A stretch of 41,820 nt of DNA from DATAPE01 sp034667525 (GCA_034667525.1 JAXDJO010000041.1:1-41820); one strand, 5' to 3'; shown: positions 1 through 8,747, numbered from the stretch's first letter. The notes: generated by a model from the letters alone, not told the origin. Program-made: numbers and translations.

Positions 1-14
1 AAGAAATCTCCCGG

Positions 15-893
15 CTAGACGCTCTCGCGATGTATCACCAGGCTGGTGAGGGCGAAAGCCACGGCTACGCCGAAGATCACCGTTCCCAGAACGAAGACTT
101 GAGGCGGGATGCCGACGCGCGATGCCCCGAATACCCAGAGAGGAAACGTCACCTGCGAACCCGAGACGAAGCTCGAAGTGACGTAGTCATCTATCGATAG
201 CACGAACGCCATGAGTGCTCCGGCCATCACCCCGGGCCAGATCACCGGAAGAGTGACCTTCTGGAAGGTGACCCAGGGCGTGGCCCCCAGATCCTGCGCC
301 GCCTCCTCGAGGCTGCGGTCGAAACCAGCGAGCCGGGCCCGCACGGTGATCGCCACGTACGCGATGCTGAACATGACATGGGCGATGAGAAGGCCCGGGA
401 AGCCCAATAGGTGTAGCTGGGTCGCTCCTTGGACGGTGATGAAGAACCCCAGCAAAGACGCCCCCAAGACGATCTCAGGTGCCGCGATGTTGACGAACAT
501 CACTTGTTCGAACGCCATCTTTCCGACGAACCGGTACCTGACGAGGGCCAACGCGACTAGCGTGCCGAGCACCGTCGAGATGATCATGCTGGACACCGCC
601 AGCTTCAGCGAGAGAAAGAACGCCGGAGTTAGCCCAGGTATCGCAAAGATCTGCCGGTACCAGGTGAGCGTGAAGCCCTGCCAGTTGAACACCACCTGAG
701 GAAGGCGCGTGTGGGATTGGTTGAATCCATAGATGATCACGATCAGGATCGGGAAAACGACGAACAGGATCACCAGCGTGGAGTAGGTGGGGAGGATGAA
801 CCGCGTCCAACGTTTGCGCGGCTTACGCGTTGCAGGAGCGGGAGCCGGCCTCGGATCGGCCTTGACCGAGGCTTCGGCCGTCACCGTGCTCAT
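15..893 (-). CDS. potC: Polyamine ABC transporter permease, PotC-like
   Basis: Inner-membrane subunit of a spermidine/putrescine-type ABC importer, 292 residues. After a basic, Pro/Ala-rich cytoplasmic N-terminus come about six hydrophobic helices. The cytoplasmic EAA loop that docks on the ATPase is clear (EEAAQDLGATPWVTFQKVTLP). The ATG at 893 overlaps the stop of the upstream permease gene in an ATGA, so the two are translationally coupled. It is the last gene of the gabT-potA-potD-potB-potC run. The family is certain; the substrate (polyamine rather than another small cation) is inferred from the binding protein and the flanking catabolic genes. Confidence 0.9.
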   Translation of the reverse strand: MSTVTAEASVKADPRPAPAPATRKPRKRWTRFILPTYSTLVILFVVFPILIVIIYGFNQSHTRLPQVVFNWQGFTLTWYRQIFAIPGLTPAFFLSLKLAVSSMIISTVLGTLVALALVRYRFVGKMAFEQVMFVNIAAPEIVLGASLLGFFITVQGATQLHLLGFPGLLIAHVMFSIAYVAITVRARLAGFDRSLEEAAQDLGATPWVTFQKVTLPVIWPGVMAGALMAFVLSIDDYVTSSFVSGSQVTFPLWVFGASRVGIPPQVFVLGTVIFGVAVAFALTSLVIHRESV

Positions 894-1768
894 ACGTACT
901 CCTCGATGGTGCGGGCCCCCAGCATCTTGGCGTAGGCGAAGATGCCGATCAGCACGGCGGCCATCAGGATGGCCGACATCGCGGAGGCCGCGGGATAGTC
1001 ACTGTTAAAGAGGAACTGGTTCTGGATGATGTTGCCGATCATCGTCGTGTTGGTGCCACCCAAGATCGAAGCGTTCACGTAGTCGCCGAGGGCCGGTACG
1101 AAGGTCAGAAGGAACGCTGCAAAGATCCCCGGGATCGTCAGCGGGAGGATCACCCGCAGGAACGCCTGGCGTTTGCTCGCGTAGAGATCATTGGCGGCTT
1201 CGACCAGCGAGCGGTCGATTTTCTCCAGGGAAACGTAAAGGGGCAGGGCGGCGAACGGCAGGAAGTTGTAGGCGATACCCGTGACCACCGCTGTGCCTGT
1301 TGCCAGCACATGAAAGCTCTGCGGCAACAGGTGCAGATTCTTCAGTGTCCCCAACACGAAGCCCTGATCCGACAGGATGAATTCCCATGCCAGAGTGCGG
1401 ATCACGAAGGAGACGAAGAACGGGATGATCAACATCAGAAGAAAGAAGTTCTTCTTCTTGCCTGCATGAAAAGTGATCCAGTATGCGAGGGGATAGGCGA
1501 TGACCAGATCGAGGGCGGTGGCCGTAAGTGCATACGCGACCGAGCGCAGGAACTGCGTGTGATACAGCGAGAGTTGCTGTCCGAACTCCGCCCAATGCCA
1601 GGTGAGATGAAACACGCCTGTGATCGGATTCCCGGTTTGCAGCGATAACGACAGCATCGTGAACAGTGGCACCAGGAAGAAGATCAGGAGCCACAAGCCG
1701 CCAGGCAGGGTCAACAGGTAAGGGGACAGCCTCTTTCCGAGCCGTCCCCTTCCCTGAGTGGTGCTCAC
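890..1768 (-). CDS. potB: Polyamine ABC transporter permease, PotB-like
   Basis: Second membrane subunit of the importer, about 292 residues, with six hydrophobic segments. Its EAA loop reads VEAANDLYASKRQAFLRVILP, with Tyr where the usual Gly stands. I chose the GTG at 1768 because it overlaps the stop of the upstream binding-protein gene as GTGA, the same coupling seen at the other two junctions of this operon. An in-frame ATG at 1801 would add 11 residues and overlap that gene by 37 bp; neither start has a good Shine-Dalgarno. The C-terminal partner is PotC, with which it should form the heterodimeric pore. Confidence 0.88.
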   Translation of the reverse strand: MSTTQGRGRLGKRLSPYLLTLPGGLWLLIFFLVPLFTMLSLSLQTGNPITGVFHLTWHWAEFGQQLSLYHTQFLRSVAYALTATALDLVIAYPLAYWITFHAGKKKNFFLLMLIIPFFVSFVIRTLAWEFILSDQGFVLGTLKNLHLLPQSFHVLATGTAVVTGIAYNFLPFAALPLYVSLEKIDRSLVEAANDLYASKRQAFLRVILPLTIPGIFAAFLLTFVPALGDYVNASILGGTNTTMIGNIIQNQFLFNSDYPAASAMSAILMAAVLIGIFAYAKMLGARTIEEYV

Positions 1769-3027
1769 CCTTGGATGATTGGAAGAAACAAGTTGTTCCA
1801 TTGAAGAAGGGACTGGTTGTTCTTGTACTGGTAGTAGGTCCGAGACAAAGATTGCATCTGAGCATCCGGGAAGACCGTAGGACTATTTGCGACCGTTGGG
1901 TCCTTCAATTTGTGAGCAATGATCGGTCTGGCCGCGGGGACAGGACAAACATAGTTGTTGTAGTCCTCGATCTCCGCTTGGACGGCCGGCTTGTACACGT
2001 AGTCCATCAGGGTCATGGCGTCCAGAGGATTCGCGGCCCCCTTTGGAATCATCATGTTGTCGGTCCAGAACATCGCGCCCTCCTGCGGGATGACCAGCTT
2101 CAGGTCCTTGAATCCCGACAGATTGGCTTGGAAAATGTCACCGGACCAAACCATCGATATCCACGTGTCCTCGTTCTTGAGCGCTGATATATAGCTCTGG
2201 TCGTAGTAGCTGCGGACGAGCGACTTCTGCGCTTGCAACTTATTGGCGGCTGCCTGCCAATCCGCTGGGGTGGAAGTGGCGGGCTGCTTTCCCGTGGCCA
2301 AGAGACCGAAGCTGCCGAGCTCCTGAGGATCGCTCATCATCCCGATCTTGCCCTTGTATTTCGGATCGAAGAGGGACTGAACGCTGGTGATGTTTTCCTT
2401 GATGAATTTGGTGTTGTACGCCATCGCGGTGTAACCGGACTGCCATGCCATGGAGTATTTGTTGCCGGGGTCGTACGAAGGATTCTTGACCAGCCCGCTG
2501 GCGTACTTGTCGAAGTTCGGCATCTTGCTGTGATCGATCGGGATGACCCATCCTGCCTGGATGATCTGACTGAACACCGGACTGTTGTTGGTCAGCACCA
2601 CGATGTCGTAGCCGGTCGACTGCCCCGCCTGCAGTGCCGGTTTGATCTTCTGAAAGAACGAGGTGTTGTCCTGGATGGGCTCGGAGTAGGTGACCTTGAT
2701 GCCGGTCTGATTCGTGAACTGCTCCAAGCTGGGGTGTTTGCCGTGAGAGGTGTCGATGTAGTAGGGCCAGTTGGCGAAGTCGACCTGGTGGTGCAGCTTC
2801 TGTTTCGCCCACCAGGAGGTGGAACCCACCGCATTCGCGCCGGTCCCTCCACTGCTGCCCGAGTTGTTGCTGGTGCCGCAGGCGGCGAGGAAAGCACTCA
2901 GGCCCACAGCTCCTGCCCCGGCCCCCGCGTACCGAAGGAGGTCCCGGCGGGAGAGCCGTCGGTCGCTCGCTCCCTGCCAGAGCGCCGGGTCCAGGCCGGG
3001 GAACTGGATCTCTTCCTCTTCGTTCAC
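1765..3027 (-). CDS. potD: Polyamine-binding lipoprotein, PotD-like, Tat-type signal
   Basis: Extracellular solute-binding protein of the importer, 420 residues from the GTG at 3027, which overlaps the potA stop as GTGA. The N-terminus carries a twin-arginine motif (SRRDLLRYAG, Arg27-Arg28), a hydrophobic stretch and a lipobox LAAC with Cys50, followed by a Ser/Gly-rich linker, so it is probably exported folded and lipid-anchored. The body has the spermidine/putrescine-binding fold, with recognisable stretches such as FANWPYYIDT and AFNTKF-like AYNTKFI. The open frame extends upstream of this GTG, but that part lies inside potA. The exact ligand is not determinable by eye. Confidence 0.9.
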   Translation of the reverse strand: MNEEEEIQFPGLDPALWQGASDRRLSRRDLLRYAGAGAGAVGLSAFLAACGTSNNSGSSGGTGANAVGSTSWWAKQKLHHQVDFANWPYYIDTSHGKHPSLEQFTNQTGIKVTYSEPIQDNTSFFQKIKPALQAGQSTGYDIVVLTNNSPVFSQIIQAGWVIPIDHSKMPNFDKYASGLVKNPSYDPGNKYSMAWQSGYTAMAYNTKFIKENITSVQSLFDPKYKGKIGMMSDPQELGSFGLLATGKQPATSTPADWQAAANKLQAQKSLVRSYYDQSYISALKNEDTWISMVWSGDIFQANLSGFKDLKLVIPQEGAMFWTDNMMIPKGAANPLDAMTLMDYVYKPAVQAEIEDYNNYVCPVPAARPIIAHKLKDPTVANSPTVFPDAQMQSLSRTYYQYKNNQSLLQWNNLFLPIIQG

Positions 3028-4139
3028 TGTTCCTCCTTCGATTCGGGCAATGGTTCCGATGGACTGACCGCGAAAGTGTGTTCCGGGCGCCACATGAGCT
3101 GTACCGGCTCCCCGGGGGAGGGAACCCTCTCGCCCCCCAGGTTCTGGGCGTACACCATGAGCGTCTCGCCAGTGGGTCCCTCGACCGTGAACTGGTGGCT
3201 GACGCCGGTGAAGGTCGACAGACCGAGCCGCCCCGAGACTGTGTTCCATCCGGCGGGAGTCTCGCCGCCCGCCCCTTCGAGACGGATCTTCTCGGGCCTG
3301 ACTCCAACCTTGACGCTGCCGCGGGTACCGTTAAGTCGCTCGCTGGGCAGACGTACGGATCCACCCTCGGTCAACGCGACGGTAGTGAATCCGTCGGCCT
3401 GAGCGCCGACTTCGCCGGGCAGGAGGTTGGACGCACCAAGAAATCCCGCCACGAACTCGGTTGCGGGGTTCTCGTAAACGACCTCGGGGGTCCCGATCTG
3501 CTCGACCCTGCCCGCACGCATGACGGCGAGGCGGTTCGACATCGTCATCGCTTCTTCCTGATCGTGCGTGACGTAGATGAACGTGATCCCCACTTCGCTC
3601 TGGATGCGTTTCAGCTCGAATTGCATCTGCTTGCGGAGCTTGAGGTCTAGCGCGCCGAGTGGTTCGTCGAGGAGAAGAACGCTCGGCTCGTTGACGAGGG
3701 CTCTGGCGAGTGCTACCCGTTGTTGCTGGCCGCCTGAGAGCTGACTGGGTTTGCGATTGCCGAGCTGAGGAAGATCTACGAGGTCTAGTGCGGCCTTCGC
3801 CCGATCTTCCGCCTCGGCTTTTGGAACCTTCTTTCGCCGCAGCCCAAAGGCGATGTTGTCGAGCACATTGAGGTGGGGGAACAACGCGTAAGACTGGAAC
3901 ACGGTGTTGACGTTGCGCCGGTAGGGAGCAAGCTCGGTAACGTCATCCCCACCGAGATACACGATCCCCATGGTGGGCTCCTCGAAGCCTCCAATGATCC
4001 GCAAGGTGGTGGTCTTGCCGCAGCCGGAGGGGCCGAGGAGCGAGAAGAACTCGTTCTCTTCGATGTGCAATGACAAGTCATCGACCGCGGTGGTGTCTTT
4101 AAAGACCTTCGAGACGCCCTCTAGGCGTACGTCACTCAT
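3024..4139 (-). CDS. potA: Polyamine ABC transporter ATP-binding subunit, PotA-like
   Basis: Cytoplasmic ATPase that drives the PotBC pore, 371 residues, the usual length for PotA/MalK-type subunits. Walker A is GPSGCGKT (36-43), the Q-loop Gln is at 82, the signature LSGGQ at 134-138 and Walker B LLLDEP at about 155-160, followed by a switch His in YVTHDQEEA. The C-terminal third is a TOBE-type regulatory domain. It lies 13 bp downstream of the aminotransferase stop and overlaps the binding-protein gene by 4 bp, so all five genes probably share one mRNA. Confidence 0.93.
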   Translation of the reverse strand: MSDVRLEGVSKVFKDTTAVDDLSLHIEENEFFSLLGPSGCGKTTTLRIIGGFEEPTMGIVYLGGDDVTELAPYRRNVNTVFQSYALFPHLNVLDNIAFGLRRKKVPKAEAEDRAKAALDLVDLPQLGNRKPSQLSGGQQQRVALARALVNEPSVLLLDEPLGALDLKLRKQMQFELKRIQSEVGITFIYVTHDQEEAMTMSNRLAVMRAGRVEQIGTPEVVYENPATEFVAGFLGASNLLPGEVGAQADGFTTVALTEGGSVRLPSERLNGTRGSVKVGVRPEKIRLEGAGGETPAGWNTVSGRLGLSTFTGVSHQFTVEGPTGETLMVYAQNLGGERVPSPGEPVQLMWRPEHTFAVSPSEPLPESKEEQ

Positions 4140-4152
4140 GATTTAGATGACT

Positions 4153-5499
4153 CTAACCGGGTACAGCAGTTTGTTCAGCCCATTCCAGTGCCTCGATCAG
4201 CACGTCTAGGCCTTCGTGCAGGTCGGCTTCAGAGATCACCAGCGGGGCCAGAAGCCTCACAACGTTGTCATACGTGCCCGCCTTGAGGATGAGGACACCG
4301 TTCTCGAGGCAGCGTTTGACCACTGCCGAGGCCTGCAGCTTGGCGGGCTCCTTGGTGAGCCTGTCGGTAACGAGCTCTATCCCGATCATCGGGCCCAACC
4401 CCCTAACCTCCCCGACCAACGTGAGCTTGTCGGCGAGTGGATCCAGCCGCTGGCGAATGATTTCACCTTGGCGACGGCCCCGTTCGAGCAGATCGGTTTC
4501 GGTCAGCTCGGCGATCACCGCGAGAGCCGCCGCGCAGGCGACAGGGTTGCCTCCGAAGGTTCCTCCCAGGCCGCCGACGTGGGGTGCATCCATCACGTCT
4601 GCGTTCCCAGTCACCCCAGATATCGGCAGGCCCGCACCAAGCGACTTGGCCGTAGTCACGATGTCGGGGATCACACCAAAGTGCTCGATGGCGAACATCC
4701 GGCCGGTTCGCCCCATCCCGGACTGCACCTCGTCATCGACGAACAAGATGTCGCGCTCGGAGCAGACGGCGCGGAGCGCCGGCAGGAAGTCATCCGGCGG
4801 GACCACGAATCCACCCTCGCCCTGGACCGGCTCGATCACCATGCAGGCGACATTGGAGGGACCGATTTCTGAATCGATTACCTCGGCCGCGTACTCCGCG
4901 CAGCCGATGCCACAGGAGGGGTATTCAAGTCCGAGGGGGCACCGGTAGCAATAGGCGAAAGGAAGCCGGAAGACTTCGGGTGCGAACGGTCCGAAGCCCT
5001 TCTTGTAAGGCATCTGCTTGGCAGTCAGAGTCATGCCCATCAAGGTGCGCCCGTGGAAGCCATTGCTGAACGCAACCACCGCATCCCGCTCCGACGAGTA
5101 GCGAGAGATCTTGACGGCGTTCTCGACGGCCTCCGCTCCGGAGTTTGCGAGCATCGTCTTTCTCGGCTGGTCTCCCGGGACGATTCGATTCAGTGCCTCC
5201 GCCAGCTCGACGTAGCCCTCGTACATGGAAACGTGGAAGCATTCGTGAAGGAACCGCTCTACCTGTTCGTGGATCGCTGCGACCACACGGGGGTTCCCCC
5301 GGCCCACATTCAGCACCCCGAGCCCACCGGCCAGATCGATGAAGCGGTTGCTGTCGACGTCGGATACCTCTGCGCCTTCCCCTCCGGCGATGAATATCGG
5401 CGCGGTATTGAAGACGGCACGGGGCACGGCTTCCTCACGACGTTTCGTCAACTCCGTAGAGTTCGGGCCCGGGATCGCCCCGGCGATTTCGCGGGTCAT
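4153..5499 (-). CDS. gabT: Class III PLP aminotransferase, 4-aminobutyrate type
   Basis: PLP enzyme that would move the amino group of 4-aminobutyrate to 2-oxoglutarate, giving succinate semialdehyde; 448 residues. Visible landmarks are NSGAEAVENA (119-128, cofactor phosphate), NGFHGRT, the Asp of DDEVQSGMGRTG (about 255-256) that holds the PLP ring nitrogen, and the Schiff-base Lys285 in TTAKSLGAG. An insert with several Cys (CYRCPLGLEYPSCGIGC) is typical of actinobacterial GabT proteins. The ATG at 5499 is preferred; a longer frame to 5559 would run into the divergent dehydrogenase. Next to a putrescine-type importer, a diamine aminotransferase activity is possible but less likely. Confidence 0.88.
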   Translation of the reverse strand: MTREIAGAIPGPNSTELTKRREEAVPRAVFNTAPIFIAGGEGAEVSDVDSNRFIDLAGGLGVLNVGRGNPRVVAAIHEQVERFLHECFHVSMYEGYVELAEALNRIVPGDQPRKTMLANSGAEAVENAVKISRYSSERDAVVAFSNGFHGRTLMGMTLTAKQMPYKKGFGPFAPEVFRLPFAYCYRCPLGLEYPSCGIGCAEYAAEVIDSEIGPSNVACMVIEPVQGEGGFVVPPDDFLPALRAVCSERDILFVDDEVQSGMGRTGRMFAIEHFGVIPDIVTTAKSLGAGLPISGVTGNADVMDAPHVGGLGGTFGGNPVACAAALAVIAELTETDLLERGRRQGEIIRQRLDPLADKLTLVGEVRGLGPMIGIELVTDRLTKEPAKLQASAVVKRCLENGVLILKAGTYDNVVRLLAPLVISEADLHEGLDVLIEALEWAEQTAVPG

Positions 5500-5549
5500 T
5501 GCAAGCAAGCTAGCATCGAGGAACAGTCCGCGCTTATAGGGAGGTCGTT

Positions 5550-6983
5550 TTGTCCGCAAGGAGCCTGCAGAACTTCATCGGCGGTCAGCACCGAGACGCA
5601 GCGCAAGGAAAGACGGCACCACTGATCAACCCCGCGACGGGCCAGGAGTTCGCAACTGCACCGGTCTCGACCCAAGAAGACATAGACGCTGCCTGTACCG
5701 CGGCCCGAAATGCATTCGAGTCCTGGCGTGAGACGACTCCTGCAGAGCGTTCCGGAATGCTGCTGAAGATCGCGGATGCCTTCGAGGCCCATGCAGACGA
5801 GTTCGTAAAGCTGGAGTCGGAGAACACCGGCAAGCCATTGATCTCGGTCCGAGACGACGAGATGCCTCCGACGGTTGACCACATCCGGTTCTTTGCAGGC
5901 GCCGCACGGGTCCTGCAGGGATTGTCGGCAGGAGAGTACCTGGCCGGTTACACCTCGATGATTCGGCGGGAACCGGTCGGAGTCTGCGCCCAGGTGACCC
6001 CTTGGAATTACCCCATGATGATGGCGGTGTGGAAGTGGGCTCCCGCGCTCGCGGCCGGCAACACCGTCGTGCTGAAGCCTTCCGACACGACTCCCGTTTC
6101 CACCCTGAAGATGGCTGAATTGATGTCTGAGTTCCTGCCGGACGGTGTGTTCAACGTCGTCTGTGGTGACCGGGAAACAGGAGCGACCCTCATGTCGCAT
6201 CCCATTCCCGACATGGTTTCGATCACGGGGAGCGTCCGTGCCGGCATGCAGGTTGCCGAGGCGGCAGCCGGAGACCTGAAGAAGGTTCACCTCGAGCTGG
6301 GGGGTAAGGCTCCCGTGATCGTGTTCGATGACGCCGACCTTGCAGATGCCGCCGAGACGATCGCCGGGGCCGGTTATTTCAACGCGGGCCAGGATTGCAC
6401 TGCGGCAACGCGCGTATTGGCAGGACCTCGTGTCTACGAGGACTTTGTCAGCGAGCTGGCGCAACAGGCGAAGGGCACGCAAACCGGAGACCCAGCCGAC
6501 GAGGACACCGTTTTCGGGCCGCTCAACAATCAGAACCAACTTGCTAGGGTCCGCTCATTCTTCGAAGACTTGCCCGATCACGCTGAGGTGGTCGCGGGAG
6601 GCAACTCGCTCGATCTGAACGGTGGCTACTTCCACGAAGCGACGGTGATCGCGGGGGCCGATCAGAAGGACAGGATGATCCAGGAGGAGATCTTCGGACC
6701 GGTCATCACGGTGCAGCGTTTCGACGATGAGGCCAAGGCCCTAGCATGGGCGAACGATGTGCAGTACGGCCTCGCGTCGAGCGTCTGGACCAAGGATCAC
6801 GCGCGGGCGATGCGTATGGCGAAGAACCTGGACTTCGGCTGCGTGTGGATCAACACTCACATCCCCATCGTTTCCGAGATGCCTCATGGCGGCTTCAAGC
6901 ACTCCGGTTACGGCAAAGACCTGTCGATGTACGGGCTGGAGGATTACACCCGCATCAAGCACGTCATGTCGCACATCGAGTAG
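5550..6983 (+). CDS. Aldehyde dehydrogenase, gamma-aminobutyraldehyde type
   Basis: NAD-dependent aldehyde dehydrogenase, 477 residues. Asn153 (PWNYP), general base Glu249 (LELGG) and nucleophile Cys283 (GQDC) are all present. The overall sequence most resembles aminobutyraldehyde dehydrogenases (PatD/PuuC-like), which make GABA from 4-aminobutanal during putrescine breakdown; succinate-semialdehyde or betaine-aldehyde oxidation cannot be excluded. Translation starts at a TTG (5550), supported by GGGAGG five to six bases upstream. It diverges from the aminotransferase/PotADBC operon across about 50 bp, which must hold any intergenic promoters. No putrescine oxidase or aminotransferase proper is visible, so the first step of the pathway must be encoded elsewhere. 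Confidence 0.88.
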   Translation: MSARSLQNFIGGQHRDAAQGKTAPLINPATGQEFATAPVSTQEDIDAACTAARNAFESWRETTPAERSGMLLKIADAFEAHADEFVKLESENTGKPLISVRDDEMPPTVDHIRFFAGAARVLQGLSAGEYLAGYTSMIRREPVGVCAQVTPWNYPMMMAVWKWAPALAAGNTVVLKPSDTTPVSTLKMAELMSEFLPDGVFNVVCGDRETGATLMSHPIPDMVSITGSVRAGMQVAEAAAGDLKKVHLELGGKAPVIVFDDADLADAAETIAGAGYFNAGQDCTAATRVLAGPRVYEDFVSELAQQAKGTQTGDPADEDTVFGPLNNQNQLARVRSFFEDLPDHAEVVAGGNSLDLNGGYFHEATVIAGADQKDRMIQEEIFGPVITVQRFDDEAKALAWANDVQYGLASSVWTKDHARAMRMAKNLDFGCVWINTHIPIVSEMPHGGFKHSGYGKDLSMYGLEDYTRIKHVMSHIE

Positions 6984-7209
6984 TCGGGGGCCCGGCTAGC
7001 AGCCGGAATTGTGAGGTTTGTGGGGTTTCTCACCACTTTCTCATGTGGCCGACTTTACCGTCGAGGTCTCCGGGGTGGCGACGGCGCTCCTGGACCCCCA
7101 GAGTGATGCCGTCGCCCCCCGATCAATCAGGCTCGGGAGAGGGATCGTGAGGGCCGGAGCTCGAGCCGCAGGAGACATCAGGGCGGCCGCGGATCTCGCT
7201 TCCATCGTT
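6984..7209. other. Intergenic region after the dehydrogenase
   Basis: No convincing gene on either strand. A small hairpin (CCGGC/GCCGG, 6992-7006) follows the dehydrogenase stop codon, but no T-tract follows it, so it is at best a weak terminator. Open frames here have no ribosome site or recognisable composition. Confidence 0.5.
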
Positions 7210-7365
7210 CTAGTCCGGGATCTTGTGGTGGATGCCGAAGAAGCGGGCGGGGAACCACCATTTCACGGCTCTGCCAAGGGCGGTCCGCTGGCACCAGCAG
7301 TCCGGATCGCACCCGCACTCCCGGCCCCTGGGATTATGGATGCGGGACAGCATGCTGCGACTCAT
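7210..7365 (-). CDS. Small Cys/Trp-rich protein (51 aa), function unknown
   Basis: A 51-residue frame with the core ECGCDPDCWCQRTALGRAV, then KWWFPARFFGIHHK. Four Cys in a CxCxxxCxC arrangement and two C-terminal His suggest a metal-binding or redox module; the second half is basic and aromatic. Third codon positions are mostly G or C, as in real genes of this window, which supports coding. I recall short actinobacterial proteins with a similar CDPDCWC stretch but could not check. The ATG at 7365 has no strong Shine-Dalgarno, and a second ATG at 7353 is possible. It lies 35 bp downstream of the BldC-like gene on the same strand, so the two may be co-transcribed. Confidence 0.7.
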   Translation of the reverse strand: MSRSMLSRIHNPRGRECGCDPDCWCQRTALGRAVKWWFPARFFGIHHKIPD

Positions 7366-7400
7366 GACGTCACTCTACAAACGGGGCCCACGTTTCGAGG

Positions 7401-7643
7401 TTAGGTGCGGGGCACTGCCCCAGAAGACTGCTGACCCCGCACGTCGATGATCGAAGATTGCTGCTCGTTGGCTCCCAGGAGGATGCGGATCTCATCCGCG
7501 CGGTAGCGGCGATGGCCCCCGAGGGTTCGGAGCGAGGACAGCTTGCCGGCCTTCGCCCAGCGGGTGACAGTTTTCGGATCTACCCGGAACACCTCTGCGA
7601 CCTCCGCCGGGGTAAGAAGCTGACCATTTCCGTCTTCCGCCAT
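7401..7643 (-). CDS. bldC: BldC-like MerR-type DNA-binding protein
   Basis: Small transcription factor of 80 residues made of one winged helix-turn-helix. The core LLTPAEVAEVFRVDPKTVTRWAKAGKLSSLRTLGGHRRYR is very close to Streptomyces BldC, a developmental regulator that binds direct repeats cooperatively. A short Gln/Ser-rich tail follows the DNA-binding domain, and there is no effector domain. The chosen ATG (7643) is preceded by AAAGG at a suitable distance; a longer frame to 7715 adds residues unlike BldC. In non-filamentous Actinomycetota the role of this family is not settled. Confidence 0.88.
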   Translation of the reverse strand: MAEDGNGQLLTPAEVAEVFRVDPKTVTRWAKAGKLSSLRTLGGHRRYRADEIRILLGANEQQSSIIDVRGQQSSGAVPRT

Positions 7644-7904
7644 CTCGATTACCTTTCGGCTAGAGCTTCCCCCCAGAAGCTCCAAAGGCGCTCTGAGTTG
7701 CCTTGCTTCTTCCACTATCCCTCGTATTGCTAGAGGGGGGAATGACTAGTTCGGGTGGTATTCGTGATTTGAGACGTTTCCAGTCTCAAGGCGCGGGGAT
7801 CTACAGGCGTTCCTGTTCGCCCTAGGTCCGTAGGCCCCGGGCTCAGGCGGCGGTGATTGGGCGGGCGGCAGGCGCAGGAAACCAGGGTTTCGGTTCCTGG
7901 GTTT
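7644..7904. other. Intergenic region with two inverted repeats
   Basis: This must hold the promoter of the BldC-like gene. Two inverted repeats are visible: CCCTC-N9-GAGGG (7719-7737), about 75 bp upstream of the start, and TTGAGAC-N7-GTCTCAA (7769-7789). Either could be an operator; nothing ties them to a particular regulator. No gene is seen here. Confidence 0.4.
7879..7904 (-). terminator. Hairpin directly after the LysM/transglycosylase stop
   Basis: AAACCAGG and CCTGGGTTT can pair, with one bulge, around a 9-nt loop immediately beyond the stop codon of the minus-strand gene ending at 7905. Only a short T-run follows in the reading direction, so termination would be inefficient. Confidence 0.35.
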
Positions 7905-8747
7905 CTAGAACCTCGACTTGAGGGCTTCGACGATCCTTACGTATGGACGCTGGAACTTCTTCAATTGCGCACCGACGTTGGCCGGGCCGGAATTGTAGGC
8001 GGCGAGAGCCTTCTCTTCGGTCGGCTCGGTCGCCAGCAGGTGTTGCAGGTACATCACCCCGAGATGGACGTTGTCGTTCATGTTTCGCACCCGAAGGTTG
8101 CCGCCGCCGAGAACTCGATTGACGAACCGTGCGGTCCCAGGCATCACCTGCATCACGCCGATCGCTCCGGCGCTCGAGACGACGTCTTGCTGCCAGCCGC
8201 TCTCTTCCCAGGCAACCGCCTTGACGAGCTCGATGGAGACGCCGTGCACCGCCGCCTCGTGCTCGAGTGCCTGTTCGACGGAGACAGTTGGGCCAGATGT
8301 CGTCGATGCGGCTGCTGCCGCAGCCAGCCCAGGGCTGCCCGGTACCTTCAGCTTCGTGTCCACGACGATCAGGTTCGGGTCCTGGAGGTGGTTTATGCGG
8401 GCCAGGGCCGAGGGTGAAGTTCCGTAATGAGCAGCGATCGAGGACACCGTCTCGCCCGCTTGGACGGTGTGGATCGAATCGATCCGGTGGGGGCTCGGAA
8501 CCCGGAGGCTTTGGCCGGCGAGGATCAGATTGCCGTCGGCCAGATGGTTCATGGCGATCAGGCGCGTGACCGAGGTTCCGTAGCGGGTGGCGATCCTGTT
8601 CAGCGTTTCACCGGCTCGAACGCGGTGGCTCGCCGCCAGTGCCTGAGGTCCCGCCAGCCACATCGCAGCGGCGGTGCCGACCACCGCGGGGCCGTGCTTC
8701 TTGGGTCGCGGCTTGAGATGCCGTCCTCGATAGCGAAGTGCGGTCAT
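7905..8747 (-). CDS. Secreted lytic transglycosylase with two LysM domains
   Basis: Peptidoglycan-cleaving enzyme, 280 residues. A basic N-terminus and hydrophobic segment ending LAGPQALAAS (about 20-40) form a signal peptide. Two LysM repeats follow (about 41-84 and 92-136), which hold the protein to glycan strands, then an Ala-rich linker and an SLT domain (about 156-280). The SLT domain has the catalytic Glu182 in WEESGW, the GAIGVMQVMPGTA block and the NSGPANV motif. Length and order fit cell-wall remodelling transglycosylases. The ATG is preceded by GGAGGATGAGG. It is monocistronic, or it follows the HxlR-type gene at 133 bp with its own promoter. Confidence 0.9.
   Translation of the reverse strand: MTALRYRGRHLKPRPKKHGPAVVGTAAAMWLAGPQALAASHRVRAGETLNRIATRYGTSVTRLIAMNHLADGNLILAGQSLRVPSPHRIDSIHTVQAGETVSSIAAHYGTSPSALARINHLQDPNLIVVDTKLKVPGSPGLAAAAAASTTSGPTVSVEQALEHEAAVHGVSIELVKAVAWEESGWQQDVVSSAGAIGVMQVMPGTARFVNRVLGGGNLRVRNMNDNVHLGVMYLQHLLATEPTEEKALAAYNSGPANVGAQLKKFQRPYVRIVEALKSRF

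Noticed and set aside
2233..3402. 389-codon plus-strand frame across potD and potA
   Set aside because: Antisense to two clear transporter genes; composition only reflects GC-rich third positions.
6992..7006. Hairpin after the aldehyde dehydrogenase as a terminator
   Set aside because: Five-base stem without a T-tract; too weak to call as a terminator.
7018..7404. 128-codon plus-strand open frame antisense to the small Cys-rich gene
   Set aside because: No ribosome site, no family resemblance, and its opposite strand carries a convincing short gene. High GC makes long chance frames common.
7857..8417. 186-codon plus-strand frame
   Set aside because: Antisense to the LysM/transglycosylase gene, which has clear domains and signal peptide.
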